Assembly (NCBI GenBank): GCA_949123685.1
Contig: CASBHZ010000074.1
Span: 1 to 15,085 of the forward strand
DNA: 15,085 nt
Reading direction: 5' to 3'
Source: an uncultured Bacteroidales bacterium
Lineage (GTDB): Bacteria; Bacteroidota; Bacteroidia; Bacteroidales; Muribaculaceae
This document shows, piece after piece, positions 1-7,459 of this stretch. A program made the position numbers and the translations under genes. The number at the start of each line of letters is the position of its first letter. Position 1 is the first letter of the stretch. The notes beneath the pieces were generated by a model, which saw only the letters and a list, made by a program, of their open reading frames with translations, ran no database searches and had not been told where the DNA came from.

Positions 1-59
1 TTTATTGAAAATCAGACATGATTATTTTGAAGCTCAAAAAAGTGACGAAGTCAGGCTCG

Positions 60-203
60 GTGCCGGTAAATATCCATGCCAGCTTCTTACATCTGAAACT
101 CTGTACCTCTGTGCCTCCGTGTTAAATTTTCGAATCAGATTCTGCCTCTTCCAATCCATATTTATTATTTATCCTCCAACCATTTATAACCACGCAATAA
201 CCA
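60..203. repeat. Intergenic repeat, copy 1 (truncated at its right end)
   Basis: This stretch is about 85% identical by eye to 3489-3630: both run from GTGCCGGTAAAT through a shared CTGTACCTCT and GCCTCCGTGTTAAATTTT to a CAACCA-rich end. In the copy near 3600 the CAACCA-rich end continues into a loop and a complementary right arm. Here only the left arm is left (about 175-205) and the sequence then diverges, so this copy is truncated. It lies just downstream of the stop codon of the transglutaminase-like gene. No gene is supported in 1-231; the plus-strand reading frame there is formed by the repeat and the antisense of the neighbouring gene. Confidence 0.8.
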
Positions 204-231
204 TATTAATAGAATCCTGCACCATAAATGG

Positions 232-2166
232 TCACTTACTCGATTTTAAACAATTTCTCAGATCCGCGTTAAAAAGCTGCCTTCCGTCACGGCATATAAA
301 GATCTGCTCCTCTCTCCCTTTTGTGAGGTTGCGGAGCCAAAGCACGGCATTCGCAGGCACGTCATACGTGATGTCGAACCCTTCTGATACCTTCCTCCCT
401 AGGGACTTCCATCCTTCCCTGTCGAAATAGAACAGTTCATACTCCTCTCCCGGCACGACATAGTTGTCATCGTTACGCGGAATGAGGAAAATGCTGTTTA
501 CAATCCTGTCGGAATCAATTCTGAATATAATATCTCCGTATTCAGGTTGGTAGCTTATCCATGTTAGGATGTCTCCATCCACGAGCAAATTCTTCTCTTC
601 TGCCGTGAGGCTTCCGGTAATTACCGACAGTGGCAAACGTTGCAGAGCGAGAGAATCAGCTGTCGCCATCACTTCTCCGATCTCGGAGCAACGCATTGGA
701 GATGGCTGCAGCCGGATGTATCTTTCATTACTGCCCATGCTTACCGGAATACGGTAGAAATTATGTAACGGCATGGTGTATATACTGTCCACATCACGCC
801 AGGGACCATCCGCGGTCAATCCGACCTGCATCCTTATACCTATGACAGAACGCATCTGTCCGGGATGATGAAGCCAGAATGGCATCTTGCGTTTCATTGT
901 CAGACTTTCCATTCGGGAAATATCCGGTATAAACTCATGTACGTTCCCATCGCTTTTGAGCATGAATGGATTGCCACATGTGCGGTAACCACCCCCATCA
1001 AACGTCACCGGGAAATATATCAGATCCGGTTCTATGTCACGGAACACGGCGTTGCCATACGCCTTTTTCTCAGCTACGTCTATCGGTCTGTAACCCTCAG
1101 GGGAGAAAACACCGAGAAATACCGTTCCCGATTTCTCACCTGTCCGCACTGATGCTTCATTATGCCCGAAATAATCCGCAGTAACATCCCGAAATCTCGG
1201 GTTCAGCAATTCAGCGGGGACATCAGGGATAGAGGAGAGTTTACTTACCCTATCGGTGTTTATTTCCCATGTCCGCCTATAGACTTTCCCTTTTCTCCTG
1301 CCATCATAGTGCACAGAATCTCTTGTCGGAGGAAATCGACTGTTATCGAACATACGGAAGGTATTGTCTTCGGTATCAAGAACCATGCACCATTGATGCG
1401 ACGTGCCGTTGTCGGGAGATACAAGTATCTCATCGATTGTCACAGGAACCCCGAAGGCACGCATGGCATACGCGATCCTGTCGCAGTCGTCGCGACAGTA
1501 TCCCACCGGAGCGGAGAGCAGTCCGGTTGCCGGACGATGTGGATTTCTCAGGTTATTGTTATAATGCACATCACCCAAAGCTTCCGAAATAATAGCAGCT
1601 GCAGCTACAGAGCCGAAAGCGGCATCTATCTTGCCAGATAATGAATCGTATGCGGCACGATACTCCACACGCCATTCGGTGACCGGTTCATTCCCGATAC
1701 GGTAAGGCAGAAGAAATTCAGAAAAATCCGAAACAGAGAGACTGCGGTTCCATATCCGCTTCTCTTTATACATCCAAGCGTCTTCAAAGTTGTTTATGAG
1801 ATAATCTGCTGTCAGAACCTGCAGGTCTGGGATATTTCGGTGTGGAATAAGCTCATATCGTCTGCCTGCAGCAAGCTGCAGGGAATCGAACTGCCAACTG
1901 CCGTTTGGATGCGGAAGCTGATGGTAAAGGCTCTCAATAGAGTCGATACCCTCGCCACACAAAGAATACCTTCCGATCATTCCTCGTACGAGACTGGCTG
2001 CAGCATCCCCCTTTTCGCCATCGTACCTGTCAATAAACTTACAAATCTCATTTGCATTCTCTCCCGCTTCCGATAATGCCAGCTCCTGCAATGCAGAATC
2101 GGAGGTAGAACAGCCTGAATTAAATATTACAAAGAATGATAATACTACTCTTAAAAAATATTTCAT
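232..2166 (-). CDS. Transglutaminase-like lipoprotein
   Basis: A 644-residue predicted lipoprotein. A hydrophobic N-terminus ends in FNSGC, so Cys19 would be lipidated and the protein anchored in an envelope membrane. About residues 185-295 resemble the transglutaminase-like cysteine protease fold: GYCRDDC, then RAFGVPV, then SHQW and FDNS, giving a likely Cys-His-Asp triad of Cys224, His257 and Asp274. Cys224 fits better than Cys228 because 15 residues separate it from the Gly of GVPV, as in related Bacteroidales proteins. The C-terminal part (about 520-635) has a DGD...YGDIIFRI pattern typical of F5/8-type (discoidin-like) beta-sandwich domains. Substrate is unknown; in Bacteroidales such proteins may cleave or bind peptides or glycans at the surface. 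I chose the ATG at 2166 because it overlaps the stop of the preceding gene as TGATG and leads straight into the signal peptide; a TTG four codons upstream is less likely. It is more GC-rich than its operon partner. Confidence 0.85.
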   Translation of the reverse strand: MKYFLRVVLSFFVIFNSGCSTSDSALQELALSEAGENANEICKFIDRYDGEKGDAAASLVRGMIGRYSLCGEGIDSIESLYHQLPHPNGSWQFDSLQLAAGRRYELIPHRNIPDLQVLTADYLINNFEDAWMYKEKRIWNRSLSVSDFSEFLLPYRIGNEPVTEWRVEYRAAYDSLSGKIDAAFGSVAAAAIISEALGDVHYNNNLRNPHRPATGLLSAPVGYCRDDCDRIAYAMRAFGVPVTIDEILVSPDNGTSHQWCMVLDTEDNTFRMFDNSRFPPTRDSVHYDGRRKGKVYRRTWEINTDRVSKLSSIPDVPAELLNPRFRDVTADYFGHNEASVRTGEKSGTVFLGVFSPEGYRPIDVAEKKAYGNAVFRDIEPDLIYFPVTFDGGGYRTCGNPFMLKSDGNVHEFIPDISRMESLTMKRKMPFWLHHPGQMRSVIGIRMQVGLTADGPWRDVDSIYTMPLHNFYRIPVSMGSNERYIRLQPSPMRCSEIGEVMATADSLALQRLPLSVITGSLTAEEKNLLVDGDILTWISYQPEYGDIIFRIDSDRIVNSIFLIPRNDDNYVVPGEEYELFYFDREGWKSLGRKVSEGFDITYDVPANAVLWLRNLTKGREEQIFICRDGRQLFNADLRNCLKSSK

Positions 2167-3179
2167 CACAGATTCCAAATATAAAATACCGTTGCATCCT
2201 GATCTTGAGAATACCCGATCAGCCTATGCTTCTCAATATCAAATGATATAGAATATATATCCTTATCGAGAACATACATATTTACCGGTGTGTTATTTTT
2301 TATATTGTAAGTTTCAATGATGTTTCCGGTTTCACTGCCATCAGTTGATTTTAGGCAATAGAAATTATCCCCATCATACGCAACACTCAAATATTTGTAT
2401 TCCAATTTATTATAATCTTCAATCTTAGACTGATCCTGTGTATCACCATATGATTTGATTAAACTAATGCCATCTTTTGTAATATCGTATATTTCAATCA
2501 GATCAATGTATTTATATGCAACAAATAATTTTGAATCATATACGCTCTGAATTAAATCAAACGGAGTGTAGCTGTATTCCTTATCTCGGATAGGATTTTC
2601 ATATTCCCACAATATCTTTTTATCTTTAAGGTCAACAAAATGCCATGCTGATTTTGAAGGGGAATCAAGTTTCATTAAAAACGTATCATTGTCAACCTGA
2701 GTTATGAAAGTATAGGGATTTGTTAAGCCGTCTTCATCAACCGGAAGTTCAAATTCTGCATTCACTTTAAATGGCACACTCGTTAGATCATAGGTATATA
2801 AGGTCCTTCGCATTATATCATAGGACAATACATTATTAAAAATATTGGTTTCCCCGGAGTTGAATGATACATACTCATCCGGTCCATTCCCTATATTAAT
2901 ACCGCTTTGTATTAATTCAGAAGTTGTATCGGAATATTCGTAAAGCACGTCATTGTCTTGATCGTCAACGCTAAACAATGCTATGCTGTGAGGTAAAACT
3001 TTCCATCCGACAATATTGAAAACTCTTTTTACAACAATACTATCATTCACATTCTTACGAATTGTAGAACTAAATTCTTTCTTCGAAAAGGTCCGAACAG
3101 AACCCGATTCTTTTTTCACACAACTTGTTCCCAACAGTATTAGAACTATAACCGATATTATTGATTTAAATTTTATCAT
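2166..3179 (-). CDS. 6-bladed beta-propeller lipoprotein (third copy)
   Basis: A 337-residue predicted lipoprotein: a hydrophobic segment ends in LLGTSC, with Cys20 the lipidation site. The family marker GNGPDEY is at residues 97-103, followed by repeating beta-strand stretches with aromatic and Asp-Gly turns, as in the Bacteroidales 6-bladed beta-propeller (DUF5128/TolB-like) proteins. These are binding scaffolds with no known enzymatic activity and usually unknown ligands. The frame is open back to 3398, but that extension runs through an intergenic repeat; the ATG at 3179 directly precedes the signal peptide and has an AGAAGAT sequence just upstream. The stop overlaps the ATG of the transglutaminase-like gene by one base, so the two are probably translationally coupled. 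The gene is strikingly AT-rich compared with that partner. Family membership is fairly secure; function is not. Confidence 0.85.
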   Translation of the reverse strand: MIKFKSIISVIVLILLGTSCVKKESGSVRTFSKKEFSSTIRKNVNDSIVVKRVFNIVGWKVLPHSIALFSVDDQDNDVLYEYSDTTSELIQSGINIGNGPDEYVSFNSGETNIFNNVLSYDIMRRTLYTYDLTSVPFKVNAEFELPVDEDGLTNPYTFITQVDNDTFLMKLDSPSKSAWHFVDLKDKKILWEYENPIRDKEYSYTPFDLIQSVYDSKLFVAYKYIDLIEIYDITKDGISLIKSYGDTQDQSKIEDYNKLEYKYLSVAYDGDNFYCLKSTDGSETGNIIETYNIKNNTPVNMYVLDKDIYSISFDIEKHRLIGYSQDQDATVFYIWNL

Positions 3180-3197
3180 ATCTTCTATATTTATTCC

Positions 3198-3719
3198 CCA
3201 ACCACTTACAACCACAGAACAACCACTAAAGATCCATAAAACCTTTTGAGTGTAGATGTAAGATTGGTTGTTACGTGGTTGTGAATGGTTGGAACTTTTG
3301 TACGGAGAGGTTTGACATGGCGATTTAAACACAGGGACACAGAGATACAGAATTTTTAGCTCAATATGGTGTTTAATGAAGTAGAGGCGCGGAGGCATCT
3401 TGCGATGCTGACAGAGGCACGGAGGCCGATGGCAGTCTCTTCATTCTCCTCAAGCTCCGTGCCTCCATAAGGTCGTTCACGACCCTCCGTGCCGGTAAAT
3501 ATCAATGCTTGCTTCTTACATCTGAAACTCTGTACCTCTATGCCTCCGTGTTAAATTTTCTAATCATATTTTGCTTCTTACATTCCATATTTTATTTATC
3601 CTCCAACCACTTACAACCACGGAACAACCACTTACAACCACGGAACAACCACTTAAAGATGCATAAAACCTTTTGAGTGTAGATGTAAAATTGGTTGTTA
3701 CGTGTTTGTGAGTGGTTGG
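3198..3719. repeat. Composite inverted-repeat intergenic element
   Basis: It fills most of the 606-bp gap between two propeller genes. Reading inward from both ends: (1) 3198-3292 is a hairpin-forming unit with 28-nt arms 3198-3225 and 3265-3292 that pair at 24 of 28 positions; (2) 3604-3719 is a second copy of that unit, with right arm 3692-3719 and a left arm extended by a tandem 21-bp duplication (3610-3651); (3) between them, 3326-3350 is the inverse of 3530-3553; (4) innermost, an 11-bp perfect inverted repeat pairs 3414-3424 with 3455-3465 (GAGGCACGGAG). The whole is roughly symmetric around 3440-3460. No reading frame in it looks coding. It may act as a transcript-end hairpin, a boundary between operons, or a non-autonomous mobile sequence; the sequence alone does not decide. 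The remaining 3720-3785 holds nothing I recognise. Confidence 0.85.
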
Positions 3720-3785
3720 AAAATTGGTCTGGCTTATCTGGGATGTTGATATTCGACATTATGTCACATTCCGGTTAATTCTGAA

Positions 3786-4850
3786 TCATGACCCGCCCGA
3801 ATTTCTTTTCATTGAGACTTTTACCAGTTTCCCGGGAACTCCGAAGATGATTTGTCCCTTATGGTAGGCAACGGCGTCTCCAAGGTTTTCATGCTCCTCT
3901 TCAGTCAGATAATACAGGTGTGATACATATGTGTCCGTATTGACGATAAGGACATAATGCCTGTCTCCGCTATTGAAAGTATGCAACACGTTTCTGCCGT
4001 CGGAAAGGATGTCAAGGGTATTCACATATCCCTCCTCTGCAATCCTGTCCCACAGATTAACAGTTCCTTCATTCCTGTCTCCTTTTTTAAATTCATACCA
4101 TTTACCCTTGAAATCAAGACGATACAACGGTTCGGTGCTATCAGACCCACAGAGATAAATTACATTTTCCGTCGTTGGCATATACAATAGCGAATCTCCG
4201 GACAACTCTGCAAATGAATGCCAGTTTTCAAATGTAATGTTTTTAAGGTTCTCAGGTATTCTCAACATTGTTTTAGATCCCGCCCCTTTTTTGTATATCA
4301 GTTTGGAATCATTGCCTTCATGTGCAATATTTCCTCTATCAAACCAGTATGCATCGTTCATGGAATCATAAAAGAAATGAAAAATATAGTCTTCCACTTT
4401 CTCTCTACGCACAAAGTTCAAGCCACGATCAAGGTACATCAACTTCTCGTCAGAATGAGGATCAAGCAATATGATTTTATCAGACGTAACATTAAAATCC
4501 CTTATATTCAGAAACTCTTCCGGTCCTTCTCCTTTGTTTACAAAGCTGTTGATAATATTTCCGTCAGAATTGTATACATACAGACCCCGGTCTTTGAACA
4601 TATCCATTACAAAGATCGAATCCCTGTCAAACACTACTTTTGACAGGTGTCCCGGAAGGTGCCCAGTCTCTGAATCTTTTAATGTCATTACATCCACACT
4701 CTGGACATTCTCTGTCAATGGCAACGCCTTATTCAAATCGACCTCGACAGCTTTTGTTTCACTCTCCGATTCTTTATTGTTTGTACAGGCATATGCGATC
4801 CCCGCCAAAACAACTACAACAAAAATTTTTACGATTCGTGATATATTCAT
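3786..4850 (-). CDS. 6-bladed beta-propeller lipoprotein (second copy)
   Basis: A 354-residue predicted lipoprotein with a hydrophobic N-terminus ending in IAYAC (Cys22 lipidated), then a Lys/Glu/Ser-rich linker. GEGPEEF at residues 107-113 is the family marker, followed by strand-turn repeats such as LYVYNSDGNI and YLDRGLNF, expected for a propeller. It is only distantly related to the copies on either side, so these are old paralogues or independently acquired members rather than a fresh tandem duplication. A 265-bp gap containing a palindromic element separates it from the first propeller upstream. I found no TAnnTTTG box directly ahead of it, so it may depend on read-through from the peptide operon. 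Function is unknown beyond probable binding of a ligand or partner in the envelope. Confidence 0.87.
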   Translation of the reverse strand: MNISRIVKIFVVVVLAGIAYACTNNKESESETKAVEVDLNKALPLTENVQSVDVMTLKDSETGHLPGHLSKVVFDRDSIFVMDMFKDRGLYVYNSDGNIINSFVNKGEGPEEFLNIRDFNVTSDKIILLDPHSDEKLMYLDRGLNFVRREKVEDYIFHFFYDSMNDAYWFDRGNIAHEGNDSKLIYKKGAGSKTMLRIPENLKNITFENWHSFAELSGDSLLYMPTTENVIYLCGSDSTEPLYRLDFKGKWYEFKKGDRNEGTVNLWDRIAEEGYVNTLDILSDGRNVLHTFNSGDRHYVLIVNTDTYVSHLYYLTEEEHENLGDAVAYHKGQIIFGVPGKLVKVSMKRNSGGS

Positions 4851-4880
4851 TTTTATCGTTTAATGTTATTACTTTTTATT

Positions 4881-5059
4881 TTAAGTATGACATCGAAATT
4901 ATTTAATGAATTGATTAGTCAACGCATCTTTTTGCGTCTTTCCAGTGATTTAAGCGAGTTCAATCAGTCACAATGCACGCATTGCTCCTTCCTGAACTAT
5001 CTTAAATCCCTCGAAAATCCGTTAAAATTTGCATTAACTAATTTGCGAGTCATACTTAA
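4881..5059. mobile_element. Palindromic MITE-like element
   Basis: The ends are a perfect 11-bp inverted repeat: TTAAGTATGAC at 4881-4891 and its complement at 5049-5059. Pairing continues inward imperfectly: AAATTA-TTAATG on the left matches the inverse of 5026-5048, GATTTAAG..AGTTCA (about 4948-4962) matches the inverse of about 4993-5015, and the centre CAATGC-AC-GCATTG (4971-4984) is itself palindromic. The whole is therefore one imperfect palindrome of about 180 bp without a coding frame, the shape of a miniature inverted-repeat transposable element or of joined ends of an insertion sequence. No target duplication is evident. It lies between two propeller genes and is unrelated to the CAACCA-type repeats elsewhere in the window. 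Confidence 0.6.
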
Positions 5060-5115
5060 TACGGAAATAATAGTGTCTTTTACCATTTTGACATCACTCT
5101 TACAGTAGACAGCGA

Positions 5116-6135
5116 TTACAGATTGCCTAATATTTTGGGAATTTCATATACCATGGCATCTGCTTCGTCAGAACGAGGTGTCACACCAATAATCAAATGT
5201 CGTTTTGCATCTATTGCAATTCTCATGGCGGATTCAATTTCCAAGTCAGCTATAGGGTTTCCGGCATAGTCTAATACAAAAACATGGCTATTTTCATCTA
5301 TATCAGGATCTCCGTATAGCAACCAGACATAGTTAGTGGTTAAATCTACATCTAAATAACATTCCTTTGTCTTTTCATTATTTTTTTCATCTTTGGAATA
5401 TCCTGTATATGTATATGAGCCTATGATTTCACCATCTGTACCATGAAGTATAACAGTTGGGAAACATCCGTATATTTCCGCACATGCATTATTTTTTTCA
5501 TTGTATGCCATGGAACGAAAAGAAATCACTTCATTTGCAGGCATATTAATGTCTTTAAAATTGTAACCTAAAGGCCATTTTTGTACTTTTTTACTCTTCG
5601 GATCAAATGAAACCATGCCATACTGATAATCTCCACGTATTGCTATATATTTGCCCTCAATGTTTTTGATAACACTTAAAGGAACATACCGTGTAAAATC
5701 CTTACCAAAAGAGATTTCCTCTTTTAATTTATAATTATTTTTAGGATTAAATGAATATAAACAAATTTTCTTGGGATCGTATACTGACAATGAACCCTCG
5801 GAATCAATTACTTGACCAAATACTCCGGTGACTCCGGTAAATTCATCGGGACCTTCCCCTTTATATGCTAATGGTTTGGGATTAGAAAATGTGGAATCTG
5901 TCATTAGTAGATAATGGTCTGTCATATATGTATAAAACATATAACCATCGCCTGCTATTTCTACAGAGCCCACATTATATTGTTCCGAGTCTGGAAACTC
6001 TATCGCTCTGCCATCCAATGATATGTGTGTTGGAAAATCAGAAAAACAACGTTCTTTGTTTTTCTCGTTGTCAGTACAAGACATTATACTCAAAATGAGT
6101 ATAATGTCTAAACATAATATTATCCGCGTGTGCAT
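5116..6135 (-). CDS. 6-bladed beta-propeller lipoprotein (first copy, in the NVEALA operon)
   Basis: A 339-residue predicted lipoprotein: residues 5-19 are hydrophobic and LSIMSC places the lipidated Cys at 20. GEGPDEF at residues 93-99 marks the Bacteroidales 6-bladed beta-propeller family. The ATG at 6135 was chosen because it opens directly on the signal sequence; an upstream start at 6162 would add nine polar residues ahead of it. The chosen start lies inside the end of the NVEALA peptide gene (16-bp overlap, different frame), implying one mRNA and probably coupled translation. Its first codons contain a perfect 13-bp hairpin. The gene is AT-rich, like the third propeller. In Bacteroidales such propellers often sit beside NVEALA peptides, which suggests binding of or response to the peptide; that role is inference. 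Confidence 0.87.
   Translation of the reverse strand: MHTRIILCLDIILILSIMSCTDNEKNKERCFSDFPTHISLDGRAIEFPDSEQYNVGSVEIAGDGYMFYTYMTDHYLLMTDSTFSNPKPLAYKGEGPDEFTGVTGVFGQVIDSEGSLSVYDPKKICLYSFNPKNNYKLKEEISFGKDFTRYVPLSVIKNIEGKYIAIRGDYQYGMVSFDPKSKKVQKWPLGYNFKDINMPANEVISFRSMAYNEKNNACAEIYGCFPTVILHGTDGEIIGSYTYTGYSKDEKNNEKTKECYLDVDLTTNYVWLLYGDPDIDENSHVFVLDYAGNPIADLEIESAMRIAIDAKRHLIIGVTPRSDEADAMVYEIPKILGNL
6079..6109 (-). promoter_or_regulatory. Perfect RNA hairpin inside the signal-peptide codons of the propeller gene
   Basis: AGACATTATACTC (6079-6091) and GAGTATAATGTCT (6097-6109) form a 13-bp perfect stem with a 5-nt loop. On the transcript it starts 11 nt after the last base of the peptide gene's stop codon and covers codons for about residues 9-19 of the propeller protein. 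No U-run follows, so it is not a typical intrinsic terminator. It could protect the 3' end of a processed peptide message or dampen propeller translation so that the peptide is made in excess. Confidence 0.55.
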
Positions 6136-6386
6136 CTGGATTCTGTTTTGGATCCTTCCCAATCTTCAATTCTCTCGCATTTTGAGCAATCAACATATGA
6201 TTTCCCATATTTTTGGTTGGCTGAGCTATGGCAAGGAATTCTGTCTCCACTCTCCCCACTAACAAGGGCTTCGACATTAGCCATCTGAATATCCGACATT
6301 GCATCTTTCTGCTGCGCGTTTACTCCAACGTAAGCGGAAACACCCAGAACTGCCATTACGGCAGCGAAAATGATTCTCTTTTTCAT
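6120..6386 (-). CDS. NVEALA-type exported peptide
   Basis: An 88-residue precursor. Residues 1-24 look like a signal sequence (two Lys, hydrophobic core, VNA-QQ). Residues 31-41 read SDIQMANVEAL, matching the conserved ANVEAL(A) motif of the Bacteroidales NVEALA family, followed by SGESGD as is usual there. The C-terminal part carries four cysteines (52, 67, 70, 85), two of them as CSKC, and is otherwise polar. Known family traits are a short exported protein with a conserved leader motif and a variable cysteine-bearing tail; the biological role is unestablished. The gene lies 30 bp after the thioredoxin-like/DUF1573 gene and overlaps the next propeller gene by 16 bp, so all three are one operon. 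A plausible reading is a leader-directed secreted peptide whose cysteines are oxidised or modified by a neighbour. Family recognition is strong; the function is inferred. Confidence 0.88.
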   Translation of the reverse strand: MKKRIIFAAVMAVLGVSAYVGVNAQQKDAMSDIQMANVEALVSGESGDRIPCHSSANQKYGKSYVDCSKCERIEDWEGSKTESRCTRG

Positions 6387-6416
6387 TGTCTTGAATTTTT
6401 TTTAATGATTAAACCT

Positions 6417-7295
6417 TTATTTTATGAATCCGTGGAAGATGAGTCTCTCCGGATTCGGTCTCTCCTTGAACCAGACATCGGCATAGCGGTGGAACTGCTG
6501 CGAGATCGTGTCGGCTACGTAGATGATCTCGACATCAGCATATTCTCCGCTTTTCAAGACATCCCAATCCACTTTGGCACTGATACAATGACATGAGGGT
6601 GTAACATCCTGCAGTGTCAGGTCTAATTCTGTGTCATTATTAAATCTGAAAAGTTTGGTTATTGTATCTCCCTTGCTGACCACGCCAATACCACGTACGG
6701 GATTCTTACAGATTTGTTCTTCTTCATCTCCCAATGTCTTTCCGCTATCTGTTGAATCAAAGATTAGGTGACTATACAGCTCCTTGATCTTCGGATTATA
6801 GACAGGATTTCCCAAAGCGATAATCTTGTTGTCTGCGTCAAGAAGGAATGTCTGATGTTCAGGTCTGGATGGGAGCGGGGTGGTTCTGCTGAAAAGTCCT
6901 GCCGAGTCTATGGCGACCGGATTGTGGAAGTTGTTGTCTCTTATGAGCCTTTCAATCTCCTCCCGCTTATCCGAGCCTACTATCATAAGGAAGTTGACAT
7001 CAATATCGGGAGAGGATTTGAAGCTGTTGATCACCTTTTCCCAGTCCTTGAGTTTCATACGGCAGTTGGTGCATCCGGAGGAATCGACATAGGTGACGAT
7101 CTTGAAATCGGCGGCATCGAAATCGTAATCCACGGGGACATTACCTACCTGAAATCCAAGTTCACCCGGAATTACGATTTCCCTGCCGACCCACTCGGCA
7201 ACGATATCCTGCTGCTCCTTGTTAGTGCCCGAACAGGATATTATTAATGGAAGCAATAATGGTATTAGACGATAGTTTTTTCTTAAGGAAAACAT
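6417..7295 (-). CDS. Thioredoxin-like / DUF1573 lipoprotein
   Basis: A 292-residue predicted lipoprotein with two recognisable parts. After a signal sequence ending in LIISC (Cys21 lipidated), residues about 60-180 resemble a TlpA/thioredoxin-like fold: KIVTYVDSSGCTNC has a CxxC redox pair at Cys75 and Cys78, and a later FLLDADNKIIALGNP matches the strand pair following the cis-proline region. Residues about 200-292 match DUF1573, an immunoglobulin-like domain, with its typical TPSCHC and a following VDW...GEYADVEIIY. Such proteins recur in Bacteroidales exported-protein clusters; the redox substrate is unknown. The frame is open back to 7493, but the ATG at 7295 precedes the signal peptide and the extension runs into repeat DNA. 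As first gene of the peptide operon it could keep the peptide's four cysteines in the right redox state; this is inference from adjacency. Confidence 0.85.
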   Translation of the reverse strand: MFSLRKNYRLIPLLLPLIISCSGTNKEQQDIVAEWVGREIVIPGELGFQVGNVPVDYDFDAADFKIVTYVDSSGCTNCRMKLKDWEKVINSFKSSPDIDVNFLMIVGSDKREEIERLIRDNNFHNPVAIDSAGLFSRTTPLPSRPEHQTFLLDADNKIIALGNPVYNPKIKELYSHLIFDSTDSGKTLGDEEEQICKNPVRGIGVVSKGDTITKLFRFNNDTELDLTLQDVTPSCHCISAKVDWDVLKSGEYADVEIIYVADTISQQFHRYADVWFKERPNPERLIFHGFIK

Positions 7296-7374
7296 GTATA
7301 TATGTTTTTTAGCAAATCCAATATGCATCAAACAGCTAATTGCTTTTGTCAATAAGATGCACAGGACTTGGAAG

Positions 7375-7406
7375 CAAATATATACATATTTATCCAAATG
7401 GGCAAC
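7375..7406 (-). promoter_or_regulatory. Candidate promoter of the NVEALA operon
   Basis: On the minus strand TATATTTG (7375-7382) matches the Bacteroides -7 consensus TAnnTTTG exactly. Twenty bases upstream lies GTTG (7403-7406), one base off the -33 TTTG; an exact TTTG is three bases further (7406-7409). Transcription would start near 7370, leaving a leader of about 75 nt before the ATG at 7295. A short inverted repeat TGGGCA...TGCCCA (7399-7404 and 7412-7417) overlaps the -33 region and could be an operator, but it is small. Confidence 0.45.
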
Positions 7407-7459
7407 AAATATGCCCAATAACATAAGTTGCTTTATATTCCAATACATATTTTTATTCT

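Noticed and set aside
5..430. 141-residue plus-strand reading frame at the left edge
   Set aside because: Half of it is an intergenic repeat also present near 3500 and the rest is antisense to the transglutaminase-like gene.
3180..3398. N-terminal extension of the third propeller gene
   Set aside because: The extension is translated intergenic repeat and would bury the lipoprotein signal peptide; the ATG at 3179 gives a normal signal.
4863..5108. 81-residue plus-strand reading frame between propeller genes
   Set aside because: It lies almost wholly inside the palindromic element and has no protein-like features.
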